This document shows positions 1-7,510 of a DNA stretch of 23,072 bases, in pieces. Both the position numbers and the translations under genes were made by a program. This DNA comes from Clostridiaceae bacterium. GTDB lineage: Bacteria; Bacillota; Clostridia; Saccharofermentanales; UBA5734. The stretch lies in assembly GCA_012522285.1 (NCBI GenBank), contig JAAYKS010000425.1, positions 1-23,072 of the forward strand. Reading direction: 5' to 3'. Under the pieces are notes generated by a model. The model searched no databases. It worked only from the letters and a program-made list of their open reading frames with translations, and was not told the DNA's origin. Position 1 is the stretch's first letter. Every line of letters begins with the position of its first letter.

Positions 1-759
1 CATCTCATCGAGCGCAACCGCATCGACATCTATGACATTCCGATCTCCCGGATCGCGGATCAGTATCTCGCCTATCTCCAGGGGATGCTTTCCATGGATC
101 TGGAAATCGCCAGCGACTTTCTGGTGATGGCGTCCACCTTGCTGCATATCAAATCCCGCATGCTGCTCCCCGCGCGGGATGCGGCTGCACCGGATCCGGA
201 CGCGGATCCCCGGGAAGAACTGGTGATCCGACTGCTCGAATACCGGCGCTGCCGCGCATTGGCAGACGACCTTCGCGCCCGACACGACATCCACGTGGTG
301 CGGGTGAGTCGGCTCCCGGAACCTCCCGCCAACCTGGGGCTGGATCCGGTCAAACTGGATGAACCGGTCAACCGTGACGCTTTTTTCGATGCCTGTGAAG
401 CTTTGAGTTCCCGCAACCGGGCACGTTTTCAAAACCTGTCGACCCGCATGACCCACATCCTACAGCGCGAAAAGGTGTCTTTGAGAGACAAGGTTCGACT
501 GATCTGGCAACGCGTGGTCAAACGGGCCAATCTGTTGTTTCACGAATTGTTCCCGGAGCGCGGTACGACCCGGGCCGACCGGGTCACCGGTTTTCTGGCC
601 TTGCTCGAGCTCCTCAAAATGAACAAGATCCGGGTCACCCAGGAGCACCCGTTCGATGTGATATTGATCAACCCGACGAAGGACGACCCGGACCCGGACG
701 ACGAAGACTTGAACCGCTTTTTGTCGGACGGCGGAAGCGACCGCGCCGATTATCACTGA
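1..759 (+). CDS. scpA: Segregation and condensation protein A, 5' truncated by the window edge
   Basis: This kleisin subunit bridges the SMC heads and binds an ScpB dimer in the chromosome-condensing SMC-ScpAB complex. The frame is open from base 1, where it reads HLIERNRIDIYDIPISRIADQ, a typical ScpA N-terminal SMC-binding helix region, so the true start lies upstream. The visible part is 252 residues, close to the full family length of about 240-260 residues, so few codons are missing. The C-terminal winged-helix segment is recognisable (FLALLELLKMNKIRVTQ, then DVILINP), followed by an acidic tail. scpB follows after a 24-base gap, the usual operon partner. An internal ATG at 85 is inside the conserved N-terminal domain and is not a plausible start. 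Confidence 0.93.
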   Translation, partial: HLIERNRIDIYDIPISRIADQYLAYLQGMLSMDLEIASDFLVMASTLLHIKSRMLLPARDAAAPDPDADPREELVIRLLEYRRCRALADDLRARHDIHVVRVSRLPEPPANLGLDPVKLDEPVNRDAFFDACEALSSRNRARFQNLSTRMTHILQREKVSLRDKVRLIWQRVVKRANLLFHELFPERGTTRADRVTGFLALLELLKMNKIRVTQEHPFDVILINPTKDDPDPDDEDLNRFLSDGGSDRADYH

Positions 760-783
760 CGACATCGGCAGGAAGGGAGCAGC

Positions 784-1590
784 ATGCAGGAAAGCACCAA
801 TGAAGCCATACTGGAAGGACTCATGTACCAGACCTCTGACGACCTGTCCAGAGAAGCGGCCACCGAAGAAAGCCGCACACTGGATCCGGCCGATTTGGAA
901 GCTGCGGTCGAAGCGATTCTGTTTGCTTCCGGCGACCCGGTGACACTGGAGCGGATCGCTTCGGTGACGGGATTGCAGCGGGACCACGCGCGCAAGGTGC
1001 TCCAGGACCTGACGGCCCGCATGGAAGCAGACCGCAGTCGCGGGGTTACGATCCACAAGATCCGGGACACCTATGTGCTGTCCACCAAGCCGGAGATGAA
1101 TCAGGTGATGCGGGTGCTGTTTCAGCCGCGCAACCGTCCGCCTTTGTCCCAGGCGGCCTATGAGGCATTGGCGATCGTCGCTTACAATCAGCCTGTCACC
1201 AGATCCCGGATCGAGGCGGTCCGTGGAGTCGGCAGCGATGGGATACTGGCACGCCTGGTAGAGCGCGGTCTGGTGCGCGAATGCGGCACGCTGGACGCTC
1301 CGGGCCGTCCGTCGCTTTTTGAAACCACCGATACCTTCCTGCGGGAGTTCGGCCTGACGTCGGTCGCCGACCTGCCCCCGATGGAAATGCTGATGGTCGG
1401 TACCCTTCGCGGAATCGAACATGCACTGGATCCTAACGCAGCGGGGCCGGACGACCGGCAGATCACGGTCGATCAATGGGTATCTGCACTGGTGCCCGGC
1501 GGGGCAAAAGCCGACGAAAGCAATCCGGCGAACTCGTTTCTGGACACGGAAGCACTGTATCGTGAAGAGGAAGAGAGGACGCCTGGTTGA
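784..1590 (+). CDS. scpB: Segregation and condensation protein B
   Basis: ScpB dimerises through winged-helix domains and binds ScpA to complete the SMC-ScpAB condensin. The family core runs from about residue 37 (LEAAVEAILFASGDPV) to about residue 200. It includes the diagnostic stretch RIEAVRGVGSDGILARLVERG, the DAPGRPSLFETT turn and FLREFGLTSVADLPP. The N-terminal extension of about 36 residues and the acidic C-terminal tail of about 65 residues are not conserved in the family. The start at 784 has a good purine-rich site (GGAAGGGAG) just upstream. An in-frame ATG at 823, preceded by GGAAGGAC, would give a protein closer to the usual family start and cannot be excluded. No clear terminator follows; the next gene has its own promoter-like sequence. 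Confidence 0.93.
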   Translation: MQESTNEAILEGLMYQTSDDLSREAATEESRTLDPADLEAAVEAILFASGDPVTLERIASVTGLQRDHARKVLQDLTARMEADRSRGVTIHKIRDTYVLSTKPEMNQVMRVLFQPRNRPPLSQAAYEALAIVAYNQPVTRSRIEAVRGVGSDGILARLVERGLVRECGTLDAPGRPSLFETTDTFLREFGLTSVADLPPMEMLMVGTLRGIEHALDPNAAGPDDRQITVDQWVSALVPGGAKADESNPANSFLDTEALYREEEERTPG

Positions 1591-1622
1591 CCAAATGACG
1601 CGCGACCGATTTGTGTGAGCCA

Positions 1623-1652
1623 TTGCACCTGTGATCCGACATTCGCTATAAT
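1623..1652 (+). promoter_or_regulatory. Candidate sigma-A-type promoter for the GGDEF-EAL gene
   Basis: A perfect TATAAT lies at 1647-1652 with a weak TTGCAC -35 at 1623-1628, spaced 18 bases. It sits in the 158-base gap between scpB and the GGDEF-EAL gene and would give a leader of about 90 bases. I looked for a c-di-GMP riboswitch in that leader and saw no recognisable GEMM core. The -35 matches only three of six positions, so the call rests on the -10 and its location. Confidence 0.5.
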
Positions 1653-1748
1653 CGTGTAAAACAGACTTCGTGTCGTACGCCACCGGTCACATCTGACAGC
1701 AGCCACGGCACGCATGGCACCCCACGGACGCGGAGGCGGGGAGAAAGG

Positions 1749-3113
1749 ATGGAAGACATGGCCGATCCCAACGTTTCCACCGGTACCCGGATGCCGCAGG
1801 CGGATATGGATCCGCTGACCGGACTTGGCAACCGGTATCGTTTTATCGTGGATCTGGAGCGCCTGCTCGATGCCCCTGGATCCCATCCTGGGGACGGCGC
1901 GTTGATCCTGATCGACATCGACGAATCCCGCAAGACCAATGACACCTATGGATACCGGTTTGGTGACCGTGTGATCCGGGTCGTGGCGGAACTGGTCGCC
2001 GGGATGCTGCCCGCAGGTGCCACCTTGTACCGGACCGGCGGGGATGCGTTTGCGGTGCTGTGGCCGGGTGCGTCCAAGGATCAAACTCACCATTTTTCCG
2101 TGACACTGCTCAACGAATCCCGCAATCCCAGGCGGGTGGCCGGGGTGGCCTGTACGGCGACCGTTTCCATCGGAGCGGCCTTTTATCCCGAAGACGGAGA
2201 TACAGCGGAAGCGCTGTTCCGCTGTGCCGATGTCACTTTGTATCGCGTCAAACGGCGCGGCAAAAACAATGTGTCCTTTTATGCGGCAGACGACCGCGAT
2301 CAGGAGGTCTCCCACATCGACCTGGAGTCGGAGTTGCGTGCGAGCGTGGAAGCGGGGTTCAAGGATTTCGAAATCTATTACCAGCCGACGGTGGATGCGG
2401 TTTCCGGAATCTGCAACGGAGCGGAGGCTTTGCTGCGCTGGACTTCCCCCAAAAACATCAGAATCTCGCCTGCGGACGTCATCATGCATCTCGAATTGAT
2501 CGGTTGTGTTGAGCAGGTCGGGGACTGGGTGCTGGAACAGGCCATCGGACAATGTGCGGCCTGGCGCGCGAGTGGATTGAGTGATTTCTCCATCCATGTG
2601 AATTTGTCCATGCTGCAGCTTCGCGACCATGTCCTGGAAGAGCGACTGGTGTACATGTTGAAAAATGCGGGTTTGCCGCCTGCCGCGCTGGTGCTCGAGG
2701 TGACCGAAAGCGCGATCATGAACGACCTTTCCAACTCCATCGCCATCCTCAACGACATCCGTCGCCACGGTGTCCGGATCGCACTGGACGACTTTGGCAG
2801 CGGATACTCGTCGATCAACTATCTGCGCAAACTCCCGATCGACCAGATCAAAATCGATCGTTCTTTCGTCGCGGATATCGCGAATACGTTCAACAAGTCC
2901 CTCGCCAACACCATCAAGGATCTGGCGCACAGCATCCAGCTGTCCGTCTGCGACGAGGGGATCGAGGACCGGGCGCAGTTCGATCAGATCGAACCGAGTC
3001 AGGGCGATATCATTCAGGGATATCTCTTTGGCAAACCGATGCCGGTCGATATCTTTCAAACCTTCCTGCGCGACAATCGACGCAACGTCGTCAAGCGGTC
3101 GCAAGCGGTATAG
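1749..3113 (+). CDS. GGDEF-EAL protein: degenerate cyclase domain plus probable c-di-GMP phosphodiesterase
   Basis: Soluble two-domain c-di-GMP signalling protein of 454 residues; no transmembrane segment or sensory domain is visible. The GGDEF domain occupies about residues 20-175: LTGLGNR at 23-29, a DIDESRKTNDTYGYRFGD core, and GGDAF at 97-101 in place of GGDEF. Loss of the active-site Glu argues against cyclase activity. The EAL domain spans about 190-440. The expected metal and catalytic positions seem intact: E226 of EAL, Asn of VNLS, the first Glu of LEVTES, D347-D348 of DDFG, Lys of IKID, Glu of CDEGIED and Gln of QGYLFGKP. It is therefore probably a phosphodiesterase with a regulatory GGDEF domain. 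An ATG at 1758, better placed after AAAGGA, would shorten it by three residues. A promoter and terminator make it a single-gene unit. Confidence 0.9.
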   Translation: MEDMADPNVSTGTRMPQADMDPLTGLGNRYRFIVDLERLLDAPGSHPGDGALILIDIDESRKTNDTYGYRFGDRVIRVVAELVAGMLPAGATLYRTGGDAFAVLWPGASKDQTHHFSVTLLNESRNPRRVAGVACTATVSIGAAFYPEDGDTAEALFRCADVTLYRVKRRGKNNVSFYAADDRDQEVSHIDLESELRASVEAGFKDFEIYYQPTVDAVSGICNGAEALLRWTSPKNIRISPADVIMHLELIGCVEQVGDWVLEQAIGQCAAWRASGLSDFSIHVNLSMLQLRDHVLEERLVYMLKNAGLPPAALVLEVTESAIMNDLSNSIAILNDIRRHGVRIALDDFGSGYSSINYLRKLPIDQIKIDRSFVADIANTFNKSLANTIKDLAHSIQLSVCDEGIEDRAQFDQIEPSQGDIIQGYLFGKPMPVDIFQTFLRDNRRNVVKRSQAV

Positions 3114-3131
3114 GAATCGGGGTCCAAGCGG

Positions 3132-3171
3132 ACGATCGCCTTCTATGGAAGTAGACAGGCGATCGTTTTTC
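3132..3171 (+). terminator. Rho-independent terminator after the GGDEF-EAL gene
   Basis: A perfect 10-base-pair stem, ACGATCGCCT (3132-3141) with AGGCGATCGT (3157-3166), encloses a 15-base loop and runs into a T-rich tract from 3166. It begins 18 bases after the stop codon and separates the GGDEF-EAL gene from the carboxyltransferase operon. Confidence 0.88.
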
Positions 3172-3200
3172 TTGTGCCGGGAAGTTATGCAGTTTTCCTC

Positions 3201-3229
3201 TTCTCAAGTTGCATCCGATCCTCTATAAT
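3201..3229 (+). promoter_or_regulatory. Sigma-A-type promoter of the carboxyltransferase operon
   Basis: TTCTCA at 3201-3206 (four of six to consensus), a 17-base spacer and a perfect TATAAT at 3224-3229. Transcription would begin near 3236, giving a leader of about 80 bases. Immediately downstream is a perfect inverted repeat at 3231-3246, described separately. Confidence 0.72.
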
Positions 3230-3230
3230 C

Positions 3231-3246
3231 TATATCAGGCGATATA
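3231..3246. promoter_or_regulatory. Inverted repeat at the predicted transcription start, possible operator
   Basis: TATATC (3231-3236), AGGC spacer, GATATA (3241-3246) form a perfect 6+6 inverted repeat starting just after the -10 element. A repressor bound here would block initiation. An RpiR-family regulator is encoded four genes downstream, but nothing in the sequence links it to this site. A 6-base palindrome can arise by chance. Confidence 0.3.
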
Positions 3247-3275
3247 TGCCGTGTTCAGCGGATTGATTTGTCGTC

Positions 3276-3294
3276 GGGGCAAGGCCCCTACTTT
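3276..3294 (+). promoter_or_regulatory. Small GC hairpin followed by T-rich bases in the operon leader
   Basis: GGGGC (3276-3280), AAG loop, GCCCC (3284-3288), then TACTTTTAT. This short hairpin lies in the untranslated leader 15 bases before the ribosome binding site. It could be a weak attenuator or only a stable leader hairpin; the stem is just five pairs. Confidence 0.25.
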
Positions 3295-3314
3295 TATATC
3301 GAGAGGTGGCATCC

Positions 3315-4775
3315 ATGGGATCGAAAGACAGAATGGCGGGATTCGCCGGTCAAAGGACCGACAAAGCCCGGGAGCAAGGCGCGGTTTGCCGTGACAGGCT
3401 GGCTGCGCTGCTGGATGCGGACAGTTTTGTAGAAATCGACGCACGTGTCCGGTCGTCCGGGATCACGTTTGGATTCGAACGTGAACCTTCAGACGGAGAC
3501 GGTGTCGTTGCCGGGTACGGGACGATCGATGGTCGCCCCGTTTATGTTGCCGCACAGGATCCGGATGTGCATGGTGGGTCGATCGGTCGAATGCACGCGG
3601 GTAAAATCGCCAAGGCGATCCGTCTTGCGATCCAGGCAAGGGCGCCGTTTGTCGGCATGTTTGATTCGGGCGGTGCCCGGATCGAAGAAGGGGTACTCGC
3701 GCTAGACGGCATGGGCGAGATCCTGAGCGCGCTCAACGCCGCCTCGGGAGACATTCCGACGGTTGCCGCTGTGATGGGACCTTGTCCCGGCGGAGTGGCC
3801 GTCGCGGCCGCGCAGTGCGACTTTGTGCTGATGTGCGGACCCAAGGCCGGTCTCTATATGAACGGCCCTGCGGTGGTTGCGGCTTCCGAGCGCAAAACGC
3901 TCGAGCCGTCTGTGCTTGGCGGTGCCGCCGTCCACACGGCCGAGACCGGACTGGCTGCCTTTGCATATGAGGACGAAGCGGCTTGCGCCGCCGGTATCCG
4001 TCAACTACTCGGATATCTTCCGGACAGCGCGGACGCACCGGTGTTCCCGTTCGACGACCGGGACGACGCGAACCGGACCGACGACGGTCTTGACCGTATC
4101 GCCGAAGGGCTGGACGCCGGTTATAACATGCGCGCGGTGATTGCGTCGGTCATGGACACCGGTTCCGTTTTGGAGACATCCGCGGCGTATGCACCGGGGA
4201 TGTTCACCGGATTCGCTCGTTTGACCGGTTACAACGTTGGCGTCGTCGCGAACGCGGATCCGCTGATGGACGCCGATATGGCGGGCAAGGCAGCCCGTTT
4301 CGTTCGGTTGTGCGACGCGTTCTCGATCCCGCTGATCACCTTTACCGATGCAGCTGGCTTTAAGATCGGATCGGAATATGAGAAGAGTCCCGTGATCCGG
4401 CAAACCGCCGAGATGTCGTCCGCGTTTGCCGATTGTACGATCCCGCGGTTGGGCGTCATCGTCGGTAAAGCGTACGGCACGGCTTTCGCCGCGATGAACA
4501 GCAAACAGACCGGCGCGGATATGGTGTATGCCTGGCCGACGGCCGACATCGGTGTGGTGAGCGCGGATGTCGCTGCCAACATCATTTACCGCAAGGAAAT
4601 CGGAGCTTCCGAGAACCCGATGACAGCCCGTGCCGGTTTCGTCGCCCGCTACGCGGACGAGGTGACCGCCCCGCATGTGGCCGCATCTCTCGGTCTTGTA
4701 GATGAAATCATCCAGCCCGCAGCCACCCGCCCACGTCTTGCCAGCGCCCTCGACATGCTGGTTTCCGCATACTGA
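3315..4775 (+). CDS. Acyl-CoA carboxyltransferase subunit (transcarboxylase 12S / MmdA-like)
   Basis: This belongs to the carboxyl_trans crotonase-fold family, whose members move CO2 between carboxybiotin and an acyl-CoA such as propionyl-CoA/methylmalonyl-CoA. The N-terminal half shows DSGGARIEEG near residue 119 and the oxyanion-hole stretch GPCPGGVAVAAAQCDF from residue 155. The C-terminal half shows FTDAAGFKIGSEYEKSPVIR and GKAYGTAFAAMNSK followed by GADMVYAWPTADIGVV, the usual second oxyanion and CoA/biotin regions. At 486 residues it is somewhat shorter than typical 510-525-residue members and divergent from classical MmdA. The ATG at 3315 is chosen because GAGGTG lies six bases upstream; a GTG at 3306 would overlap that site. 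It is first in an operon with a biotin carrier and an OadA-like subunit. The acyl-CoA substrate is inferred, not shown. Confidence 0.88.
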   Translation: MGSKDRMAGFAGQRTDKAREQGAVCRDRLAALLDADSFVEIDARVRSSGITFGFEREPSDGDGVVAGYGTIDGRPVYVAAQDPDVHGGSIGRMHAGKIAKAIRLAIQARAPFVGMFDSGGARIEEGVLALDGMGEILSALNAASGDIPTVAAVMGPCPGGVAVAAAQCDFVLMCGPKAGLYMNGPAVVAASERKTLEPSVLGGAAVHTAETGLAAFAYEDEAACAAGIRQLLGYLPDSADAPVFPFDDRDDANRTDDGLDRIAEGLDAGYNMRAVIASVMDTGSVLETSAAYAPGMFTGFARLTGYNVGVVANADPLMDADMAGKAARFVRLCDAFSIPLITFTDAAGFKIGSEYEKSPVIRQTAEMSSAFADCTIPRLGVIVGKAYGTAFAAMNSKQTGADMVYAWPTADIGVVSADVAANIIYRKEIGASENPMTARAGFVARYADEVTAPHVAASLGLVDEIIQPAATRPRLASALDMLVSAY

Positions 4776-4791
4776 TTGGAGGAAAGATGAA

Positions 4792-5199
4792 ATGAAACAC
4801 TACACGGTCAAGGTCAACGGCGTTTCCTATCAAGTCGAAGTCGAAGAAGCAGGCAGCGCTGCCCCCGCGGCCGCTGCCGCCCCTGCCGCTCCGGCCCCGG
4901 TCGCCGCGGCGCCCGCTCCGGTCGCTCCAGCTCCCGCGCCGGCGGCAGCACCCGCTCCGGCACCGGTCTCAGCTCCTCCCGCGGGAAGCGAAGTCATCAA
5001 GGCCCCTATGCCGGGCACCATCATCGAAGTCACGGTCCAGTTGGGTGAATCGGTCACCCGCGGTCAGGTTCTGTGCATTCTCGAAGCGATGAAAATGGAG
5101 AACGAAATTGTTGCGCCGCGCGATGGTACGATCGCCGCGGTTTCCGTCACCAAAGGCGCGTCCGTGAATGCGGGCGACCCGATGATCAGCCTTGCCTGA
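4792..5199 (+). CDS. Biotin carboxyl carrier subunit (transcarboxylase 1.3S / GcdC-MmdC-like)
   Basis: Mobile carrier that shuttles a carboxyl group on biotin between the two carboxyltransferase subunits encoded on either side. The protein is 135 residues. It has a short beta-strand N-terminus (MKHYTVKVNGVSYQVEVEE), a flexible Ala/Pro-rich linker at about residues 20-65, and a biotinyl domain from about 66. The biotin attachment site is EAMKMEN with the lysine at residue 101, 34 residues from the C-terminus, the normal spacing. The flanking APMPGTI and NAGDPM turns also fit the family. The start at 4792 follows GGAGG with nine bases between; upstream in-frame codons overlap the preceding gene and lack family similarity. 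No biotin carboxylase or biotin ligase gene is in this window. Confidence 0.93.
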   Translation: MKHYTVKVNGVSYQVEVEEAGSAAPAAAAAPAAPAPVAAAPAPVAPAPAPAAAPAPAPVSAPPAGSEVIKAPMPGTIIEVTVQLGESVTRGQVLCILEAMKMENEIVAPRDGTIAAVSVTKGASVNAGDPMISLA

Positions 5200-5220
5200 T
5201 CCGGCACCAGGAGGAATTCC

Positions 5221-6618
5221 ATGACAAAAGTCCTGATCACAGAAACCGTACTGCGCGACGCGCACCAGTCTCTTGCCGCCACCCGGATGTCGATCGACGA
5301 CATGCGCGATGCGCTCGAAATGCTGGACAACATCGGATACAACGCGCTGGAATGCTGGGGAGGCGCCACGTTCGACTCGACCATGCGCTTTTTGAACGAA
5401 GATCCCTGGGAACGTCTGCGCAGCATCCGAAGCGCGTGCAAGAAGACAAAACTGCAGATGCTGCTGCGCGGGCAGAATCTCCTCGGTTACAAACATTACG
5501 CCGACGACGTCGTCGAGTACTTTGTCCAGCGGTCGGTTGCAAACGGCATCGATGTCGTTCGCATCTTTGACGCGCTGAACGACTTCCGCAACATCGAAGT
5601 CGCGATGAAAGCGGTACGGCGCGAAGGCGGACACGCCCAGGGCTGCATCGCCTTTACGCGCAGCCCCTTCCATTCTTCCGAGAAATTTGCGAGCGATGCC
5701 AAGGCACTCGAAGAAATGGGCGCCGATTCGGTCTGCATCAAGGATATGGCCGGGTTGCTGTTGCCTTACGAGGCGTATGACCTTGTGAAAGCGCTCAAGT
5801 CCACCCTCAGCATCCCCGTGGAGCTGCATACCCATTACACCAGCGGTGTCGGATCGATGACCTATCTCAAAGCCATCGAGGCGGGATGCGACATCATCGA
5901 TACCGCGATCAGTCCGCTCGCACTCGGCACCTCGCAACCCCCGACCGAGCCGTTTGTGGCGACGTTGGCCGGCACACAATACGACACCGGGCTGGATCTG
6001 GTCCAGCTGTCCGAGGTGGCGGCCTATTTCCGTGTGATCCGCGAGCGCTGGCTGGCGTCCGGCCTGATCAGCACCAAGGTGCTCGGTGTCGACGTCAATG
6101 CGCTGATCTATCAGGTGCCCGGCGGCATGCTGTCCAACCTCGTGTCGCAGCTTCAGCAGGCGGGGAAGGAAGACCAGCTGGAGGCCGTCCTCAACGAAGT
6201 CCCACGCGTGCGCGAAGATTTCGGATTCCCGCCCCTGGTCACCCCGACCAGCCAGATCGTCGGCACACAGGCCGTGATGAACGTGGTCACCGGCGAACGG
6301 TACAAGATGGTGCCCAAGGAGTCTAAGGCACTGGTGAAAGGGGAATACGGGAAGACACCGGCCCCGGTCAACCCCGAAATCCAGAAAAGAATCCTGGGCG
6401 ACGAAGAACCGATCACCTGTCGTCCCGCCGATTTGCTTCCTCCCGAGCTGGATTCGATCCGTGCAAGGGCTGCGGAGTATGTCGAACAGGAGGAGGATGT
6501 CCTCTCTTACGGGATGTTCCCGCAAGTGGCAGAGAAATTTTTCCAGTGGAGGCTCGCTCAAAAACACTTGATCGACAACGAGATCGGAAGTGTGGAGGGG
6601 GGCTACCAACCTGTCTGA
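5221..6618 (+). CDS. oadA: Pyruvate/oxaloacetate carboxyltransferase subunit (transcarboxylase 5S / OadA / PycB-like)
   Basis: TIM-barrel carboxyltransferase that exchanges CO2 between carboxybiotin and pyruvate to give oxaloacetate, or the reverse. Residues follow the OadA/5S pattern. TVLRDAHQS contains metal ligand D13, CIKDMAGLL contains the lysine expected to be carbamylated (K174), and ELHTHYTSG supplies H203 and H205. A PYC/OADA C-terminal domain follows from about residue 300. The 465 residues end without a biotinyl domain, unlike OadA proteins with a fused carrier, consistent with use of the separate carrier just upstream. The ribosome binding site AGGAGG precedes ATG 5221. No OadB/GcdB-type membrane subunit follows, so a soluble transcarboxylase is more likely from this locus than a sodium pump. 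A partner elsewhere in the genome remains possible. Confidence 0.92.
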   Translation: MTKVLITETVLRDAHQSLAATRMSIDDMRDALEMLDNIGYNALECWGGATFDSTMRFLNEDPWERLRSIRSACKKTKLQMLLRGQNLLGYKHYADDVVEYFVQRSVANGIDVVRIFDALNDFRNIEVAMKAVRREGGHAQGCIAFTRSPFHSSEKFASDAKALEEMGADSVCIKDMAGLLLPYEAYDLVKALKSTLSIPVELHTHYTSGVGSMTYLKAIEAGCDIIDTAISPLALGTSQPPTEPFVATLAGTQYDTGLDLVQLSEVAAYFRVIRERWLASGLISTKVLGVDVNALIYQVPGGMLSNLVSQLQQAGKEDQLEAVLNEVPRVREDFGFPPLVTPTSQIVGTQAVMNVVTGERYKMVPKESKALVKGEYGKTPAPVNPEIQKRILGDEEPITCRPADLLPPELDSIRARAAEYVEQEEDVLSYGMFPQVAEKFFQWRLAQKHLIDNEIGSVEGGYQPV

Positions 6619-6634
6619 CGGGAAGGTACCGACC

Positions 6635-7510
6635 ATGGATGCGCTCCGGAAAAGCCTGATTCGCGGCATCGAAGATGCGATGCCGCGGATGAGCAAAGGA
6701 CAAAAGGCGATTGCGGCTTTCATCCTGACCAATTATGACCAGGCCGCCTATTTGACGGCGGCCAGCATCGGAGAGACCGTAGGCGTCAGCGAGTCTACGG
6801 TCGTCCGTTTTGCCATGGAACTCGGATATGAAGGGTTCCCCCATTTCCAAAAGGCACTCAAGGAAGAACTGAAGGTTCGTCTGACCGCGGCGCAGCGGCT
6901 TTACGCTTCCGGCCGGTTGGCCGGATCCGACGACATTCTCGGGACGGTTTTGCTGGCCGATGCGGACCGGTTGCGGCGTGCGGCGGAACAGACCGACCGC
7001 GAACGCTTCCGGAAGGCGGTGGACATCCTGCAACACGCAAAGCGGGTGTTTATCGTCGGGGTGCGCAGTTCTGCGCCGTTGGCTTCGTTTCTCGCTTACT
7101 ATTTCAACTATATTTTCAGTGATGTGCGGTTGCTCAATCCCACGGGCGCAAGCGACATGCTCGAGCAAATCATGACGGCAGGACATGGTGATGTCGTTGT
7201 AGGCATCAGCTTTCCCCGTTATTCCAAACGCACCATCGACGCAATGAACTATTCCCGCAAGGCTGGCGCTTCGGTCGTCGTGGTCACCGACAAGGACGAC
7301 ACCCCGGTCGCCCGTGCGGCAGACTGTGTGCTGTTGGCCCCCAGCGACATGATGTCGTTTGTCGATTCCCTGACAGCTCCGATGAGTGTGATTACCGCCT
7401 TGGTAGTCGCACTCGGTCTGCAGCAGAAGGAACAGGTCGGCGAGACACTCGAAAAGCTGGAACGGCTGTGGGACGAATACGACGTCTACGACAAAGGAGG
7501 CGCTCCATGA
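6635..7510 (+). CDS. RpiR/MurR-family transcriptional regulator (HTH plus SIS domain)
   Basis: DNA-binding regulator of the RpiR family, which usually senses phosphosugars through the SIS domain. The N-terminal helix-turn-helix is clear at about residues 35-65 (LTAASIGETVGVSESTVVRF, then AMELGYEGFPHFQ). The SIS domain covers about 120-255, with VFIVGVRSSAPLASF, DVVVGISFPRYSKRTIDAM and GASVVVVTDK. The 291-residue length is normal. The ATG at 6635 is preferred because GGGAAGG lies eight bases upstream; an upstream GTG at 6590 would overlap the preceding gene. It follows the carboxyltransferase gene by 16 bases and overlaps the next gene by four, so it looks co-transcribed with both. Its ligand and targets cannot be read from the sequence. 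Confidence 0.9.
   Translation: MDALRKSLIRGIEDAMPRMSKGQKAIAAFILTNYDQAAYLTAASIGETVGVSESTVVRFAMELGYEGFPHFQKALKEELKVRLTAAQRLYASGRLAGSDDILGTVLLADADRLRRAAEQTDRERFRKAVDILQHAKRVFIVGVRSSAPLASFLAYYFNYIFSDVRLLNPTGASDMLEQIMTAGHGDVVVGISFPRYSKRTIDAMNYSRKAGASVVVVTDKDDTPVARAADCVLLAPSDMMSFVDSLTAPMSVITALVVALGLQQKEQVGETLEKLERLWDEYDVYDKGGAP

Noticed and set aside
1653..1748. c-di-GMP riboswitch in the leader of the GGDEF-EAL gene
   Set aside because: I looked for the GEMM core and tetraloop-receptor pattern and did not find them.
1473..3104. Antisense open frame of 543 codons opposite the GGDEF-EAL gene, and a similar 407-codon frame at 460-1683
   Set aside because: The + strand encodes scpA, scpB and a recognisable GGDEF-EAL protein; the antisense products show no family features and are low in hydrophobic-core pattern.
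4855..4985. Low-complexity GC-rich tract as a possible repeat element
   Set aside because: It simply encodes the Ala/Pro-rich linker expected in a biotin carrier protein.
4969..6732. Long antisense open frame (587 codons) across the biotin carrier and OadA-like genes
   Set aside because: It is a codon-position shadow in GC-rich DNA. It has no recognisable motif, no ribosome binding site and is opposite clearly conserved genes.
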